Source: JBOCEF01 sp047610385
Lineage (GTDB): Bacteria; Pseudomonadota; Alphaproteobacteria; Rhodobacterales; Rhodobacteraceae
Reading direction: 5' to 3'
Assembly (NCBI GenBank): GCA_047610385.1
Contig: JBLGAC010000017.1
Location: forward strand, 10,735 to 74,734
DNA length: 64,000 nucleotides
The position numbers were made by a program, and so were the translations under genes. Shown piece after piece: positions 54,039-63,870 of this stretch (its first letter is position 1; each line of letters opens with the position of its first letter). The notes beneath the pieces are model-generated. The model had not been told where the DNA came from. It was given only the letters and a program-made list of their open reading frames with translations, and ran no database searches.

Positions 54039-55550
54039 ATGCGCGGGTTTTGCATTTGTCTGGCGCTGGCCGCCGGCGCTTTCGCGATCCCGGTGCCTGC
54101 CATCAGTCAAGCGGTGGCACCGCTGCTCGGCCCGCAGGCCTGGGTCGATCATGTGGTCAATGACATGATGCCGTTCTTCACCATTCCCGACGCGCAGGGA
54201 TCACCGATCGGAGCGTTTCCCGGTCGGCGCTGCAATGACGGGACCATGCCGGACCCCACTGCGCGCTGCGCGGATGTCAGTTCCAGCGAAGCCAACAATC
54301 CGAAGCAATATCTAGTGGCGCAGTCGCGGCAGATTTTCGCGTATGCCACAGCGTTTCACATGACCGGCAACACGGAATACTTGGATCTGGCCAAGGTGGG
54401 CACCGCCTATCTGTTCGAGACCTATCCAAACCCGGGCGGGATCTTCCGCGAGAATCTGGACGTCAACACCGGCACGCTCGGGCCGCTCTACTACGCTCGC
54501 AACGTGCAGCGGCAGGCCTACGGGCTGCTCGGACCGACGATGCTCTACTATATCACCAAGGACGAGGCGCTATACGGCCAGATCAGCGCCGCAAGCGACG
54601 CCATCACCAGCTATTTCGGCAAGGCCGGCACCGGATCGTATTCGTGGAACCCATTTGGCGACGTGGCCGGCAGCATCACCGCGTCGCTCGATCCACTGAA
54701 CACCTACATCCAACTGCTGTCGCGGGTGGCGCCCGACCCCGACCGTGCGGCGTTCCGCGATCAGGCGCACCTTATCGCCACCTATCTGCGCGACACGCAT
54801 TTCGTGCCCGAGCGCGGTCTTTTCGACACCGACCTCGCGTCGACCAGCGACAACTTAGATTTCGGCCACAGCGCCAAATCGCTGTGGTTCATCGCCATGG
54901 CCGCGGCGCAGTCGGGGGATGCGGATCTGGCGGCATTCGCCAAAGGGCAGGCCGCGCAGCTATTCTCACAAGCTTTCGTCGAAGACCTTGGATCTTGGGC
55001 GACAAGCGCGACCGCGACCACACGCAATGACGACGCCAATTGGTGGATATCGGCGGAGCTTGGCCAGCTGGCCGCCTCGTTGGCGATGACTGATCCGGCA
55101 TTGCTGGACATGCTTTCGCAGACTCAGGATTTCTGGCTGACTTATTTCGTAGATCAGGAAAACAAGGGCATATGGAGTGCGGTCGACTCCCTGACCGGAG
55201 ATCCACTTGCGGTGCAGCGCAAGCAATGGGAATGGAAATCAGGATTTCATGAGCTGGAGCACGCGCTCGTCTCCTACATCACCGCGGCGGAGATGAGCGA
55301 AACCGACCCAGTGCTTTGGTTCGCTCGCGCCACCGATTTTTCTTTCGAAACCGCCTATCTGTTCGACGCCGACCCGATCGCGGTGGAGTCTGTCGCCTTA
55401 GACGGCGGCGGCGTGATTCAAGGCGTGACCTTCTCCGGCATCACCTTCGCCACGATCGCCGCAGTTCCACTAGGACCGACCGCGTGGTTCTTGACCATCG
55501 GACTTCTGGCGCTCGGCGGCCGGGCGCGGCGTGTTGCAAAAGCCCCCTGA
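54039..55550 (+). CDS. Secreted (alpha/alpha)-barrel protein with VPLG-type CTERM tail
   Basis: 503 residues. Signal peptide MRGFCICLALAAGAFAIPVP with cleavage near AIS-QA. The body is helical with repeated aromatic/His motifs of an (alpha/alpha)6 barrel, as in N-acylglucosamine 2-epimerase-like proteins (QSRQIFAYATAFHMTGNTEY, LYYARNVQRQAYGLLGPTML, DFGHSAKSLWFIAMAA, WEWKSGFHELEHALVSYI). The end is AAVPLGPTAWFLTIGLLALG plus RARR, a VPLPA-CTERM-like tripartite sorting signal. Probably a sugar-active or polysaccharide-binding protein processed by an exosortase; the reaction is unknown. GGGGAG stands before ATG 54039. The gene is divergent from ettA. Confidence 0.7.
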   Translation: MRGFCICLALAAGAFAIPVPAISQAVAPLLGPQAWVDHVVNDMMPFFTIPDAQGSPIGAFPGRRCNDGTMPDPTARCADVSSSEANNPKQYLVAQSRQIFAYATAFHMTGNTEYLDLAKVGTAYLFETYPNPGGIFRENLDVNTGTLGPLYYARNVQRQAYGLLGPTMLYYITKDEALYGQISAASDAITSYFGKAGTGSYSWNPFGDVAGSITASLDPLNTYIQLLSRVAPDPDRAAFRDQAHLIATYLRDTHFVPERGLFDTDLASTSDNLDFGHSAKSLWFIAMAAAQSGDADLAAFAKGQAAQLFSQAFVEDLGSWATSATATTRNDDANWWISAELGQLAASLAMTDPALLDMLSQTQDFWLTYFVDQENKGIWSAVDSLTGDPLAVQRKQWEWKSGFHELEHALVSYITAAEMSETDPVLWFARATDFSFETAYLFDADPIAVESVALDGGGVIQGVTFSGITFATIAAVPLGPTAWFLTIGLLALGGRARRVAKAP

Positions 55551-55633
55551 GCGCACTTTTGCGCCACAGGGGATTTCCAAGCGCACCAATATCGGCTTGA
55601 CTCAGTTCTTCCGCCGAAGGAGAGCGCAACCCT

Positions 55634-56236
55634 ATGATCCGCACCGGACTGCCCATCGCCACGCCCGGGCTGCGGGTCGGGCTACTGGGCGGCAGCTTCG
55701 ATCCCGCGCACGAAGGGCATGCCCTGATCACCCTGCGCGCCATGGCGGCGTTGGGGCTGGATCGGGTGTGGTGGTTGGTCAGCCCCGGCAACCCGCTGAA
55801 AACCCGTGGCCCGGCGGACCTGCGCGCTCGGATAAAAGCGGCCCGCGCGCTGATGCGCCATCCACGCGTGGACATCACCGACATCGAAACACGGCTGGGC
55901 GCGCGCTATACCGCGGACACGCTGGAGCGGCTGAAATCGGTTTATCCCGGCGTGCGTTTTGTGTGGCTGATGGGGGCGGACAATCTGGCGACCTTTCACC
56001 GTTGGGATCGGTGGCAGAGCATCGCGCGCACGGTCCCGATCGCGGTGATCGCCCGTCCCGGCGCGCAGGTGGCTGCGGGGCTGTCGCCCGCCGCGCAGAT
56101 GTTCGCGCAGGCCCGCATCGCGCCCGATCAGGCCCGCATGCTGCCCTTTGCCAAGGCGCCCGCATGGACGCTGTTGACGGGCCCGATGCTGGCGCGGTCC
56201 TCAACCCAGATCCGCGCGGCGGGGCGCTGGCCCTGA
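55634..56236 (+). CDS. nadD: Nicotinate-nucleotide adenylyltransferase
   Basis: 200 residues. The nucleotidyltransferase signature GGSFDPAHEGH lies near the N-terminus, WWLVSPGNPLK and LMGADNLATFHRW in the middle, and the ARSSTQIRAAGRW box at the end. It makes deamido-NAD from nicotinate mononucleotide and ATP. AAGGAG lies about ten bases before ATG 55634. A different, longer forward frame overlaps it and continues into dacB, but this one carries the family motifs. Just after the stop a 20-bp sequence (CCCTGACGCACAACGCTGCG-like) is directly repeated at ~56231 and 56255. Confidence 0.95.
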   Translation: MIRTGLPIATPGLRVGLLGGSFDPAHEGHALITLRAMAALGLDRVWWLVSPGNPLKTRGPADLRARIKAARALMRHPRVDITDIETRLGARYTADTLERLKSVYPGVRFVWLMGADNLATFHRWDRWQSIARTVPIAVIARPGAQVAAGLSPAAQMFAQARIAPDQARMLPFAKAPAWTLLTGPMLARSSTQIRAAGRWP

Positions 56237-56358
56237 CGCACAACGCTGCGTATGGCCCTGACGCACAACGCTGCGCATGGAAGATGTTGAGCCGCGGGGC
56301 GGTCTCCTCCATGCTGCGCGCCAAAGCCCCGTGGGGCGGGACGGTCAGGAGAACCGAA

Positions 56359-58089
56359 GTGACCAATCGCATAGCGCGGCACGCTTTTCGCCGCGTGGCC
56401 CTCGTGGCGCTGCTTGCGGCCCTGATCGCCGCGCCCGCCGTGGCGCGGGCACCGGGATCGGCCCCCCTGCCCGCCCCGCGCCCCGCGCTTATCGCTGCGG
56501 CGCAGTCTGCGTCGCTCGTGGTCCGCGCACCCGCCCGCCCAGCCGCCGCCACCGCCGCCGCGCCGCAAGGTGCAGCGCCCGCGTTCATCGGCGATGCGCT
56601 GGTCACAGAGGCCGGGCTGACCGGCCATGTGGGCTTTGTGCTGATCGACATGGCCACCGGCGAGGTGCTGGACGCCCGCCACCCTGACGGCCCCTTCCCG
56701 CCCGCATCGACCGCCAAGGCCATCACCGCGGTCTATGCGCTGGAAACGCTGGGGCCTGAGCACCGTTTTGTCACAGAATTGCGCGCTGACGGCCCGATCC
56801 GGGGTGGCACGATCAGCGGTGCGCTGGCGCTGGTGGGCGGCGGAGACCCTGATCTGGACACCGACGATCTGGCCGATCTGATGGATCAGGCAGCGCGCGC
56901 GGGCCTTAAAAAGGTCACCGGCGTGCTGATCGTGGATGGCCGCGCGCTGCCCTCGGTCGTGCGGATCGATCCCGAACAGCCTGAGCATGTGGCCTACAAC
57001 CCCTCAGTCGGTGGGCTGAACCTGAATTACAACCGCGCGCTGTTCGAATGGCGCAAGGCCAAGGGTGGGCATGATCTGTCGGTGCGCGCTGCGGCCCGGC
57101 GCAATGGACCGGCGATCAGCGCGGTCACTGTCGCGCTGGGCGCGCCCGGATCAGCGGTGTTCACCGCACTGGGCGACCAGGGCGGCGCCGAGGCATGGAC
57201 CGTCGCGCCCGGCGCGCTGGGCAAGGATGGCGGGCGCTGGCTGCCGGTGCGCCGCCCTGACATCTATGCTGGCGACTCGCTGCGTGCACTGGGGGCCGCG
57301 CGCGGTGTGACCCTGCCCGCACCTCGGGCCGGACGCGCGCCCGACGACATGACCGTGATCGCGCGCCATGAAAGCCCACCGCTGCGGGACATCATCCGCG
57401 GCATGCTGCGCTGGTCCACCAACCTGACGGCTGAGGCACTGGGCATGGCGGCCTCAGGACCTGTGGCGCGGGATCTGGACCAATCTTCGGACCGGATGAC
57501 CACATGGATGGTCCGGCGCGCCGGGCTGGCGATGCGCACGGGGCCGTCCCTGCGCAACCATTCGGGGCTGAGCGCCGAGTCCCGCATCACGCCGATGCAG
57601 ATGGCCACATTCCTGCGCGCCGCCGCGCTGGGGACCACGTCCACAGCCACGCCCACAGCCACTGGGTGGCCCGGCGTGTTCACCAATCCTGGCAGTCTGG
57701 TGGCGCTGGCCGGTGCCGCGCCCGGCGGCGGACGCCCGGCGGCATATGTCGCGCCCGGCGTGGCCGCGGGCGCGCGCAGCGATGCGGACCTGCCGCGCGG
57801 CGATCTGCATGGCCTGCTGCGCGAGGTCGCGCTGGGGTCTGGCAAGGATGCGCCGCCCAAAGGCGTGCGCGCGGTCGCCAAGACCGGGACGCTGTTGTTC
57901 GTGCGGGGGCTGGTCGGGTATCTTGACGCCGCGTCGGGCCGCAGGCTGACCTTTGCGATCTACGCCGAGGATCTGGGCCGCCGATCGGGGCTTGAGGATC
58001 TGGAGAGCGACCGCAGGGCATCAGGCTGGTCGTCGCGCGCCCGCGCGATGGAGCGAAGATTGCTCAACGCTTGGGCGCGGCGCTTTTAG
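56359..58089 (+). CDS. dacB: D-alanyl-D-alanine carboxypeptidase/endopeptidase (PBP4 family)
   Basis: 576 residues from GTG 56359, seven bases after CAGGAG. The start gives VTNRIARHAFRRVALVALLA, a signal peptide, so the protein acts in the periplasm. A low-complexity Ala/Pro/Arg linker (~30-75) makes it longer than the usual ~480. Active-site motifs: SxxK in FPPASTAKAITAVYALETLG, SxN in GMLRWSTNLTAEALGMA, KTG in AVAKTGTLLFVRGLVGYLD. It trims or cuts peptidoglycan cross-links. The very long frame that starts within nadD is not the gene. It is probably co-transcribed with nadD. Confidence 0.93.
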   Translation: MTNRIARHAFRRVALVALLAALIAAPAVARAPGSAPLPAPRPALIAAAQSASLVVRAPARPAAATAAAPQGAAPAFIGDALVTEAGLTGHVGFVLIDMATGEVLDARHPDGPFPPASTAKAITAVYALETLGPEHRFVTELRADGPIRGGTISGALALVGGGDPDLDTDDLADLMDQAARAGLKKVTGVLIVDGRALPSVVRIDPEQPEHVAYNPSVGGLNLNYNRALFEWRKAKGGHDLSVRAAARRNGPAISAVTVALGAPGSAVFTALGDQGGAEAWTVAPGALGKDGGRWLPVRRPDIYAGDSLRALGAARGVTLPAPRAGRAPDDMTVIARHESPPLRDIIRGMLRWSTNLTAEALGMAASGPVARDLDQSSDRMTTWMVRRAGLAMRTGPSLRNHSGLSAESRITPMQMATFLRAAALGTTSTATPTATGWPGVFTNPGSLVALAGAAPGGGRPAAYVAPGVAAGARSDADLPRGDLHGLLREVALGSGKDAPPKGVRAVAKTGTLLFVRGLVGYLDAASGRRLTFAIYAEDLGRRSGLEDLESDRRASGWSSRARAMERRLLNAWARRF

Positions 58090-58092
58090 CGT

Positions 58093-58527
58093 TTATTCGC
58101 TGTCACCGCCCTGAAGCGAGAGCGTCTGGTGCCGGGCGCGGGCACCACGTTCGATGGCGGCTGAGGCCAGACGCCCGATCGACAGCTCATACCGCACCAT
58201 TTCAAGGAACCGCAGCTCGGTCAGTTTGACCTTGCCGTCTGACGCTGCAACGTCGCAGGCCATGGCGTAGGCGGTTTCATTGAGATGCGGGGGCAGCGCC
58301 TCTTTGACCAGGCCGAGGATGGCGTCGAGGCCGTCTTCCTCGCTCAGCATGTCGATCACTGTGTCGCTGACCAGCCGGATGCGGTCCTGATCATAGTCGT
58401 TGAAGGCGGGCATGGCACCGACGATCCGCTCAATGGACATTAGCTCATTCGCGCTCATGCTTTCATCGGCTACCGAGGTGGTGATCATCACCGCCACCAG
58501 GGCGTCCTGCGCGGTCAAGATGGTCAT
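58093..58527 (-). CDS. TerB-like helical protein
   Basis: 144 residues from ATG 58527 behind AAAGGA. It is all-helical with the DjlA/TerB pattern: an N-terminal helix ALVAVMITTSVADESMS, a repeated acidic metal-site type turn (DESMSANEL ... DGKVKLTELRFLEMVRYEL) and a long middle helix. TerB-family proteins are cytosolic and linked to tellurite and stress responses, but single small members like this are of unknown role. There are no ter operon neighbours. It is convergent with dacB, only 3 bp between stops. Confidence 0.75.
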   Translation of the reverse strand: MTILTAQDALVAVMITTSVADESMSANELMSIERIVGAMPAFNDYDQDRIRLVSDTVIDMLSEEDGLDAILGLVKEALPPHLNETAYAMACDVAASDGKVKLTELRFLEMVRYELSIGRLASAAIERGARARHQTLSLQGGDSE

Positions 58528-58701
58528 GGCCAATTCCTTTTGCTCGGCAGGGCCAAGACGCCCCCTTAGGACGCGACCTTATTGACCGGGACGCTGCGCC
58601 GCAATATGGAACCATTACCGCACCGGGGCGCGCGCCCCGGGCGATGCCATCGCGCGCGCGCAAACCAGCCGCGCCTTTCGCGTTATGAAGGACCGTATCA
58701 G

Positions 58702-60303
58702 ATGACCGAGCTGCGCGACGCCGCCCTTGCCGCCAAAGCATGGCCGTTCGAGGAGGCGAAGAAGCTCGTCAAACGGTATGCGAAAAAAGACCCTGAAAAG
58801 GGCTATGTGCTGTTCGAGACGGGATACGGCCCGTCCGGCCTGCCCCATATCGGCACTTTCGGCGAAGTGGCTCGCACCACCATGGTGCGCCACGCGTTCG
58901 AGACGCTGTGCGACATTCCCACCAAGCTGCTGGTGTTTTCGGACGACATGGACGGCATGCGCAAAGTGCCCGAAAATGTGCCCCAGCAGGACATGCTGCG
59001 CGCGCATCTTCAGCGCCCGCTGACCGTGGCCCCCGATCCGTTCGGGCAATACCCAAGCTTTGGCGACCACAACAACGCGATGCTGCGGCGGTTCCTGGAT
59101 CAGTTCGGGTTCCAGTATGATTTCGCGTCAGCCACCGATTACTACAAGACTGGCAAGATGGATGACATCCTGCTGCGCGCCGCGGAACGCTATGACGACA
59201 TCATGAAAATCATGCTGGCGTCCCTGCGCGAAGAACGCCAGCAGACCTATTCGTGTTTCCTGCCGATCTCGCCCACCACCGGCCGGGTGCTGTATGTGCC
59301 GATGAAGCATGTGGACGGCGTCAACGGCACCGTGACCTTCGACGACGAAGACGGGACCGAGACCACTCTGCCGGTCACGGGCGGCAACGTGAAGCTGCAA
59401 TGGAAGCCTGATTTCGGCGCCCGCTGGGCCGCGCTCGACGTTGACTTTGAGATGTACGGCAAGGATCACGGACCAAACACCAAGATCTATGACGGCATCT
59501 GCCGCGCCCTTGGGGGCCGCCCGCCGGAGCATTTCGTGTATGAGCTGTTCCTTGATGGCGAGGGGCAGAAAATCTCAAAGTCCAAGGGCAACGGGCTGAC
59601 CATCGACGAATGGCTGACCTATGCCAGCACCGAAAGCCTGTCGCAGTTCATGTACCAAAAGCCCCAGACCGCCAAGCGGATGCACTGGGACGTGATCCCG
59701 CGGGCGGTGGACGAATACCACCAGCACCTGCGTGCCTACCCCACGCAGACGCCAGTGCAGCAAGTGGCCAACCCGGTCTGGCACATCCATTCAGGCACGC
59801 CGCCTGAATCGGATATGATGGTGCCGTTCTCAATGCTGCTTAACCTCGCGTCGGCGGCATCGGCCCATGACAAGGCGCAGATGTGGGGCTTTATCCAACG
59901 CTATGCGCCCGGTGCGACGCCAGAAACCCACCCGGTGATGGACGCCGCAGCGGGCCATGCGGTGCGCTATTACCAAGACAAGGTCGCGCCGTTCAAAACC
60001 TATCGCGCGCCCAGCGATCAGGAACGCGCGGCGCTGGCGGATCTGTCCGCCCGCCTGCGCGCGTGGACCGGCGCCCCTGACGGCAAGGAAGAAGCCTCCG
60101 CGTTGCAGGACGAGGTGTTCGCCACCGGCAATGACCATGGGTTTGAAAACCTGCGCGACTGGTTCAAGGCGATCTATGAGGTGCTTTTGGGCGCCAGCCA
60201 AGGCCCGCGCTTCGGCGGATTTATCGCGCTTTACGGCGTGGTAGAAACCGCAGACCTGATCGACCGCGCGCTTTCTGGCGATCTGGAAACCGCGCCCGTC
60301 TAA
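58702..60303 (+). CDS. lysK: Class I lysyl-tRNA synthetase
   Basis: 533 residues from ATG 58702 with GAAGGA upstream; the frame from 58582 is non-coding before that. Class I signatures: PSGLPHIGTFGE (HIGH box) and GQKISKSKGNGL (KMSKS box). A Rossmann fold is split by an insertion, and a helical anticodon-binding C-terminus follows. It charges tRNA-Lys. This archaeal-type LysRS replaces the class II enzyme in many alphaproteobacteria, so its presence supports the taxonomic call. Confidence 0.95.
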   Translation: MTELRDAALAAKAWPFEEAKKLVKRYAKKDPEKGYVLFETGYGPSGLPHIGTFGEVARTTMVRHAFETLCDIPTKLLVFSDDMDGMRKVPENVPQQDMLRAHLQRPLTVAPDPFGQYPSFGDHNNAMLRRFLDQFGFQYDFASATDYYKTGKMDDILLRAAERYDDIMKIMLASLREERQQTYSCFLPISPTTGRVLYVPMKHVDGVNGTVTFDDEDGTETTLPVTGGNVKLQWKPDFGARWAALDVDFEMYGKDHGPNTKIYDGICRALGGRPPEHFVYELFLDGEGQKISKSKGNGLTIDEWLTYASTESLSQFMYQKPQTAKRMHWDVIPRAVDEYHQHLRAYPTQTPVQQVANPVWHIHSGTPPESDMMVPFSMLLNLASAASAHDKAQMWGFIQRYAPGATPETHPVMDAAAGHAVRYYQDKVAPFKTYRAPSDQERAALADLSARLRAWTGAPDGKEEASALQDEVFATGNDHGFENLRDWFKAIYEVLLGASQGPRFGGFIALYGVVETADLIDRALSGDLETAPV

Positions 60304-60320
60304 AGCCTCCGCCATCCGCT

Positions 60321-60346
60321 GCCACCGCCCCTACTTGGGCGGTGGC
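60321..60346 (+). terminator. Hairpin after lysK
   Basis: GCCACCGCCC and GGGCGGTGGC form a 10-bp perfect stem with a 6-base loop, 17 bp after the stop. No T-run is seen. Confidence 0.65.
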
Positions 60347-60421
60347 CCCCTGCCCCCCGCCGACCGCGCGCCGTCAGCCTGCCATTGACGCCCCCTCGGC
60401 CCGCCCCCATAAGCCTCAGCC

Positions 60422-62221
<1,800 letters not shown>

Positions 62222-62252
62222 TTTCGCCACCATCTTAACCGGACATTAACCA

Positions 62253-62291
62253 AACCCTCCCAGCGTTGGACAAACGCTCGGAGGGTTTTTT
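62253..62291 (+). terminator. lepA terminator whose 3' arm is the next gene's ribosome site
   Basis: AACCCTCC-C-AGCGTT, loop, AACGCT-C-GGAGGGTT followed by a T-run to 62291. The GGAGGG of the 3' arm is also a perfect ribosome-binding site eight bases before ATG 62293. Confidence 0.85.
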
Positions 62292-62292
62292 C

Positions 62293-62580
62293 ATGCGCTA
62301 TCTGTTGGGATTTGTGATGCTGGCCATGGCGGCGTGCTCCTCGCCGTCGGTCGGGTTCATGGGGGTGGCGCCGGTGACGGTGGTGGTCGAGGGTTGGGCG
62401 ATCGACGTCTATGCGCTTGACGGCAAGGCCGAGGCGATCCGGATGACCACGGACTGGGATCAGACGGAGGTGCTGATGCGTGAGAGGGGGGTGATCGCGG
62501 TGGAGCAGGCCACGGGGTGGAAGGTTGACCGGCGGACGGTGAAGGGGGATGGTAGTATTGTGCGGATGAGGGCGATTTAG
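62293..62580 (+). CDS. Small predicted lipoprotein
   Basis: 95 residues. MRYLLGFVMLAMAACSSPSV is a lipoprotein signal peptide with Cys at residue 15 (lipobox LAMAAC; Met at -3 is less common). The mature part is short, with a VAPVTVVVEGWAIDVYALDG strand pair and a basic end, and no family that I recognise. ATG 62293 is used because GGAGGG lies eight bases upstream; the frame extends to 62266 but that would cover the hairpin. Translation may depend on opening the hairpin. Confidence 0.75.
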   Translation: MRYLLGFVMLAMAACSSPSVGFMGVAPVTVVVEGWAIDVYALDGKAEAIRMTTDWDQTEVLMRERGVIAVEQATGWKVDRRTVKGDGSIVRMRAI

Positions 62581-62710
62581 TCGAGAAAGAAGTGCACTCT
62601 TTCGCGATTAAATACCGCACTAAGATTTAATGTATTGACTGATCAGAAAATTAACCTACTGATTAAAGGAGGAACTAACCCAACCAACATCAAGGTGGCT
62701 GAAGTAAATT
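62581..62710. other. Start of low-GC island
   Basis: Base composition drops abruptly after the lipoprotein stop. The segment holds an AAAGGAGG (62665-62672) without a start codon at a normal distance. The next ATG is at 62711, behind a weaker AAGGTGG at 62691. There is no gene. Confidence 0.5.
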
Positions 62711-63598
62711 ATGCCTCAACGCAAGCCCATCAAAGATAGTATAAAATTGCTCGTTAGACAAAAATGTGGATTTGGATGCATCGCTTGCGGCGACCCCATC
62801 GTTGAATACCACCACATTACAGAACATGCAAAGGGTGGCGACGACACTGTCGAGAACTTGGCCTTGCTATGCCCCACACACCATTCCGAGCACCACAAAG
62901 GGATACTAAAGCGGAAGACCTTGGAGAACTTCGCAGCAAATCCTTTTTCCCTAAGATCCGAAAATCGAAAGCCAATACATCTGGAAATTGATGGACTGTT
63001 TCCAATTATTGTTGGAAATACATCATTTGGATATACTAGGAGTGCTGAAGACGGATTTCAATTTTCCCCGATCCAGATTGCAGACGACTATGAACCATTT
63101 ACCTTCACCGTTGAGGACGGCAAGCCCCTTCTCTCCCTGAGATACATCGATGCGGGAGGCCGCACCTGCCTAGAGATACAAAAAAACGAAATTGTATATA
63201 ACTCGGGGGTTTTTGATTTTTACATAAAATCCAACCGGATCGAACTATTTCTCGAAAAGAGAGTCCCAGTCCTAAAGATAACATTAGAAGATGACTTTAT
63301 TAGAATCCGGGAATTTGTCATATTTTACAAAGGCATACTTCTCGTGTGTAATGAAGAAGACGGTATTTATACTATAAATAATAACTCAATCATCGGAAGT
63401 CTTGGTATAATATCATCCATGACCAAAGGTCACCAAATCGCCCTAAGCATCCCAAGAGAAATTGGGAAAATTCCCGTTGAGTACGGAATAATGATGGAAA
63501 CCCGCAAGCCAGATACAAAAATTGACTTTAAGAAACTTCAAATTGTTTACAATTACTACCGCCGCCTCCCCTTCACCAAGTCATTCAAATTTTCTTAG
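62711..63598 (+). CDS. HNH endonuclease-like protein, foreign origin
   Basis: 295 residues. The N-terminal HNH domain (~15-65) has a zinc pair CGFGCIACGD, then VEYHHITEHAKGGDD, NLALLCPTHHSEHHKG; the His-His of the catalytic strand and the second Cys/His set are all present. The remaining ~220 residues are beta-rich with many aromatic and charged residues and match nothing I know. GC content is far below the neighbours and codon use is AT-leaning, so it was transferred recently. It ends 2 bp from the 3' end of tRNA-Arg, a common integration site. It may be a defence or mobile-element nuclease; no partner gene is visible. Confidence 0.75.
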   Translation: MPQRKPIKDSIKLLVRQKCGFGCIACGDPIVEYHHITEHAKGGDDTVENLALLCPTHHSEHHKGILKRKTLENFAANPFSLRSENRKPIHLEIDGLFPIIVGNTSFGYTRSAEDGFQFSPIQIADDYEPFTFTVEDGKPLLSLRYIDAGGRTCLEIQKNEIVYNSGVFDFYIKSNRIELFLEKRVPVLKITLEDDFIRIREFVIFYKGILLVCNEEDGIYTINNNSIIGSLGIISSMTKGHQIALSIPREIGKIPVEYGIMMETRKPDTKIDFKKLQIVYNYYRRLPFTKSFKFS

Positions 63599-63600
63599 GC

Positions 63601-63677
63601 TGGTGACCCCACGAGGACTCGAACCCCGAACCTGGTAATTAGAAGTCACCCGCTCTATCCAGTTGAGCTATGGGGCC
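63601..63677 (-). tRNA. tRNA-Arg (anticodon TCT)
   Basis: 77 nt including encoded CCA at 63601-63603. Acceptor GGCCCCA pairs with TGGGGTC (one G-T). The D-arm is GCTCAACTGGATAGAGC, the anticodon loop CTTCTAA reads AGA/AGG, and the T-arm is GGGGTTCGAGTCCTC. It borders the low-GC HNH gene with its 3' end. Confidence 0.95.
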
Positions 63678-63716
63678 GTGCCGGGCCTGAGATAGAGGGT
63701 CTGGGCCGCGCGCGTC

Positions 63717-63870
63717 AATGCCCCTCGGCGCCGCTGTTCGCATCGCGCTCAAACATCGCGAGCGCCGGGGATGGCGCGCCGCCCGACACCGGGGCGCCGT
63801 CGACCTCCAGCCATGCATGGGCAAGGATCCCGCCCCCGACACGCCGGACCTGATTGCGCTTGGCGAGGCC
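63717..63870 (-). pseudogene. 3' fragment of a transglutaminase-like (lasso B2-type) gene
   Basis: The minus-strand frame ends at 63717 and reads NQVRRVGGGILAHAWLEVDG, APVSGGAPSPALAMFERD and ANSGAEGH. The AHAWLEVDG core is the His-containing strand of the small transglutaminase-like proteins found with lasso peptide clusters and related families. The upstream part is replaced by transposase sequence on the other strand, so it is a truncated remnant. The family call rests on one motif. Confidence 0.5.

Noticed and set aside
55531..58089. A single 852-codon forward frame spanning nadD and dacB
   Set aside because: Its first third is out of frame with the clear NadD motifs and is nonsense. The dacB start at GTG 56359 has a ribosome site and a signal peptide.
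62665..62672. AAAGGAGG as ribosome site of an upstream small gene
   Set aside because: No ATG/GTG/TTG follows at 5-12 bases with a frame of meaningful length.
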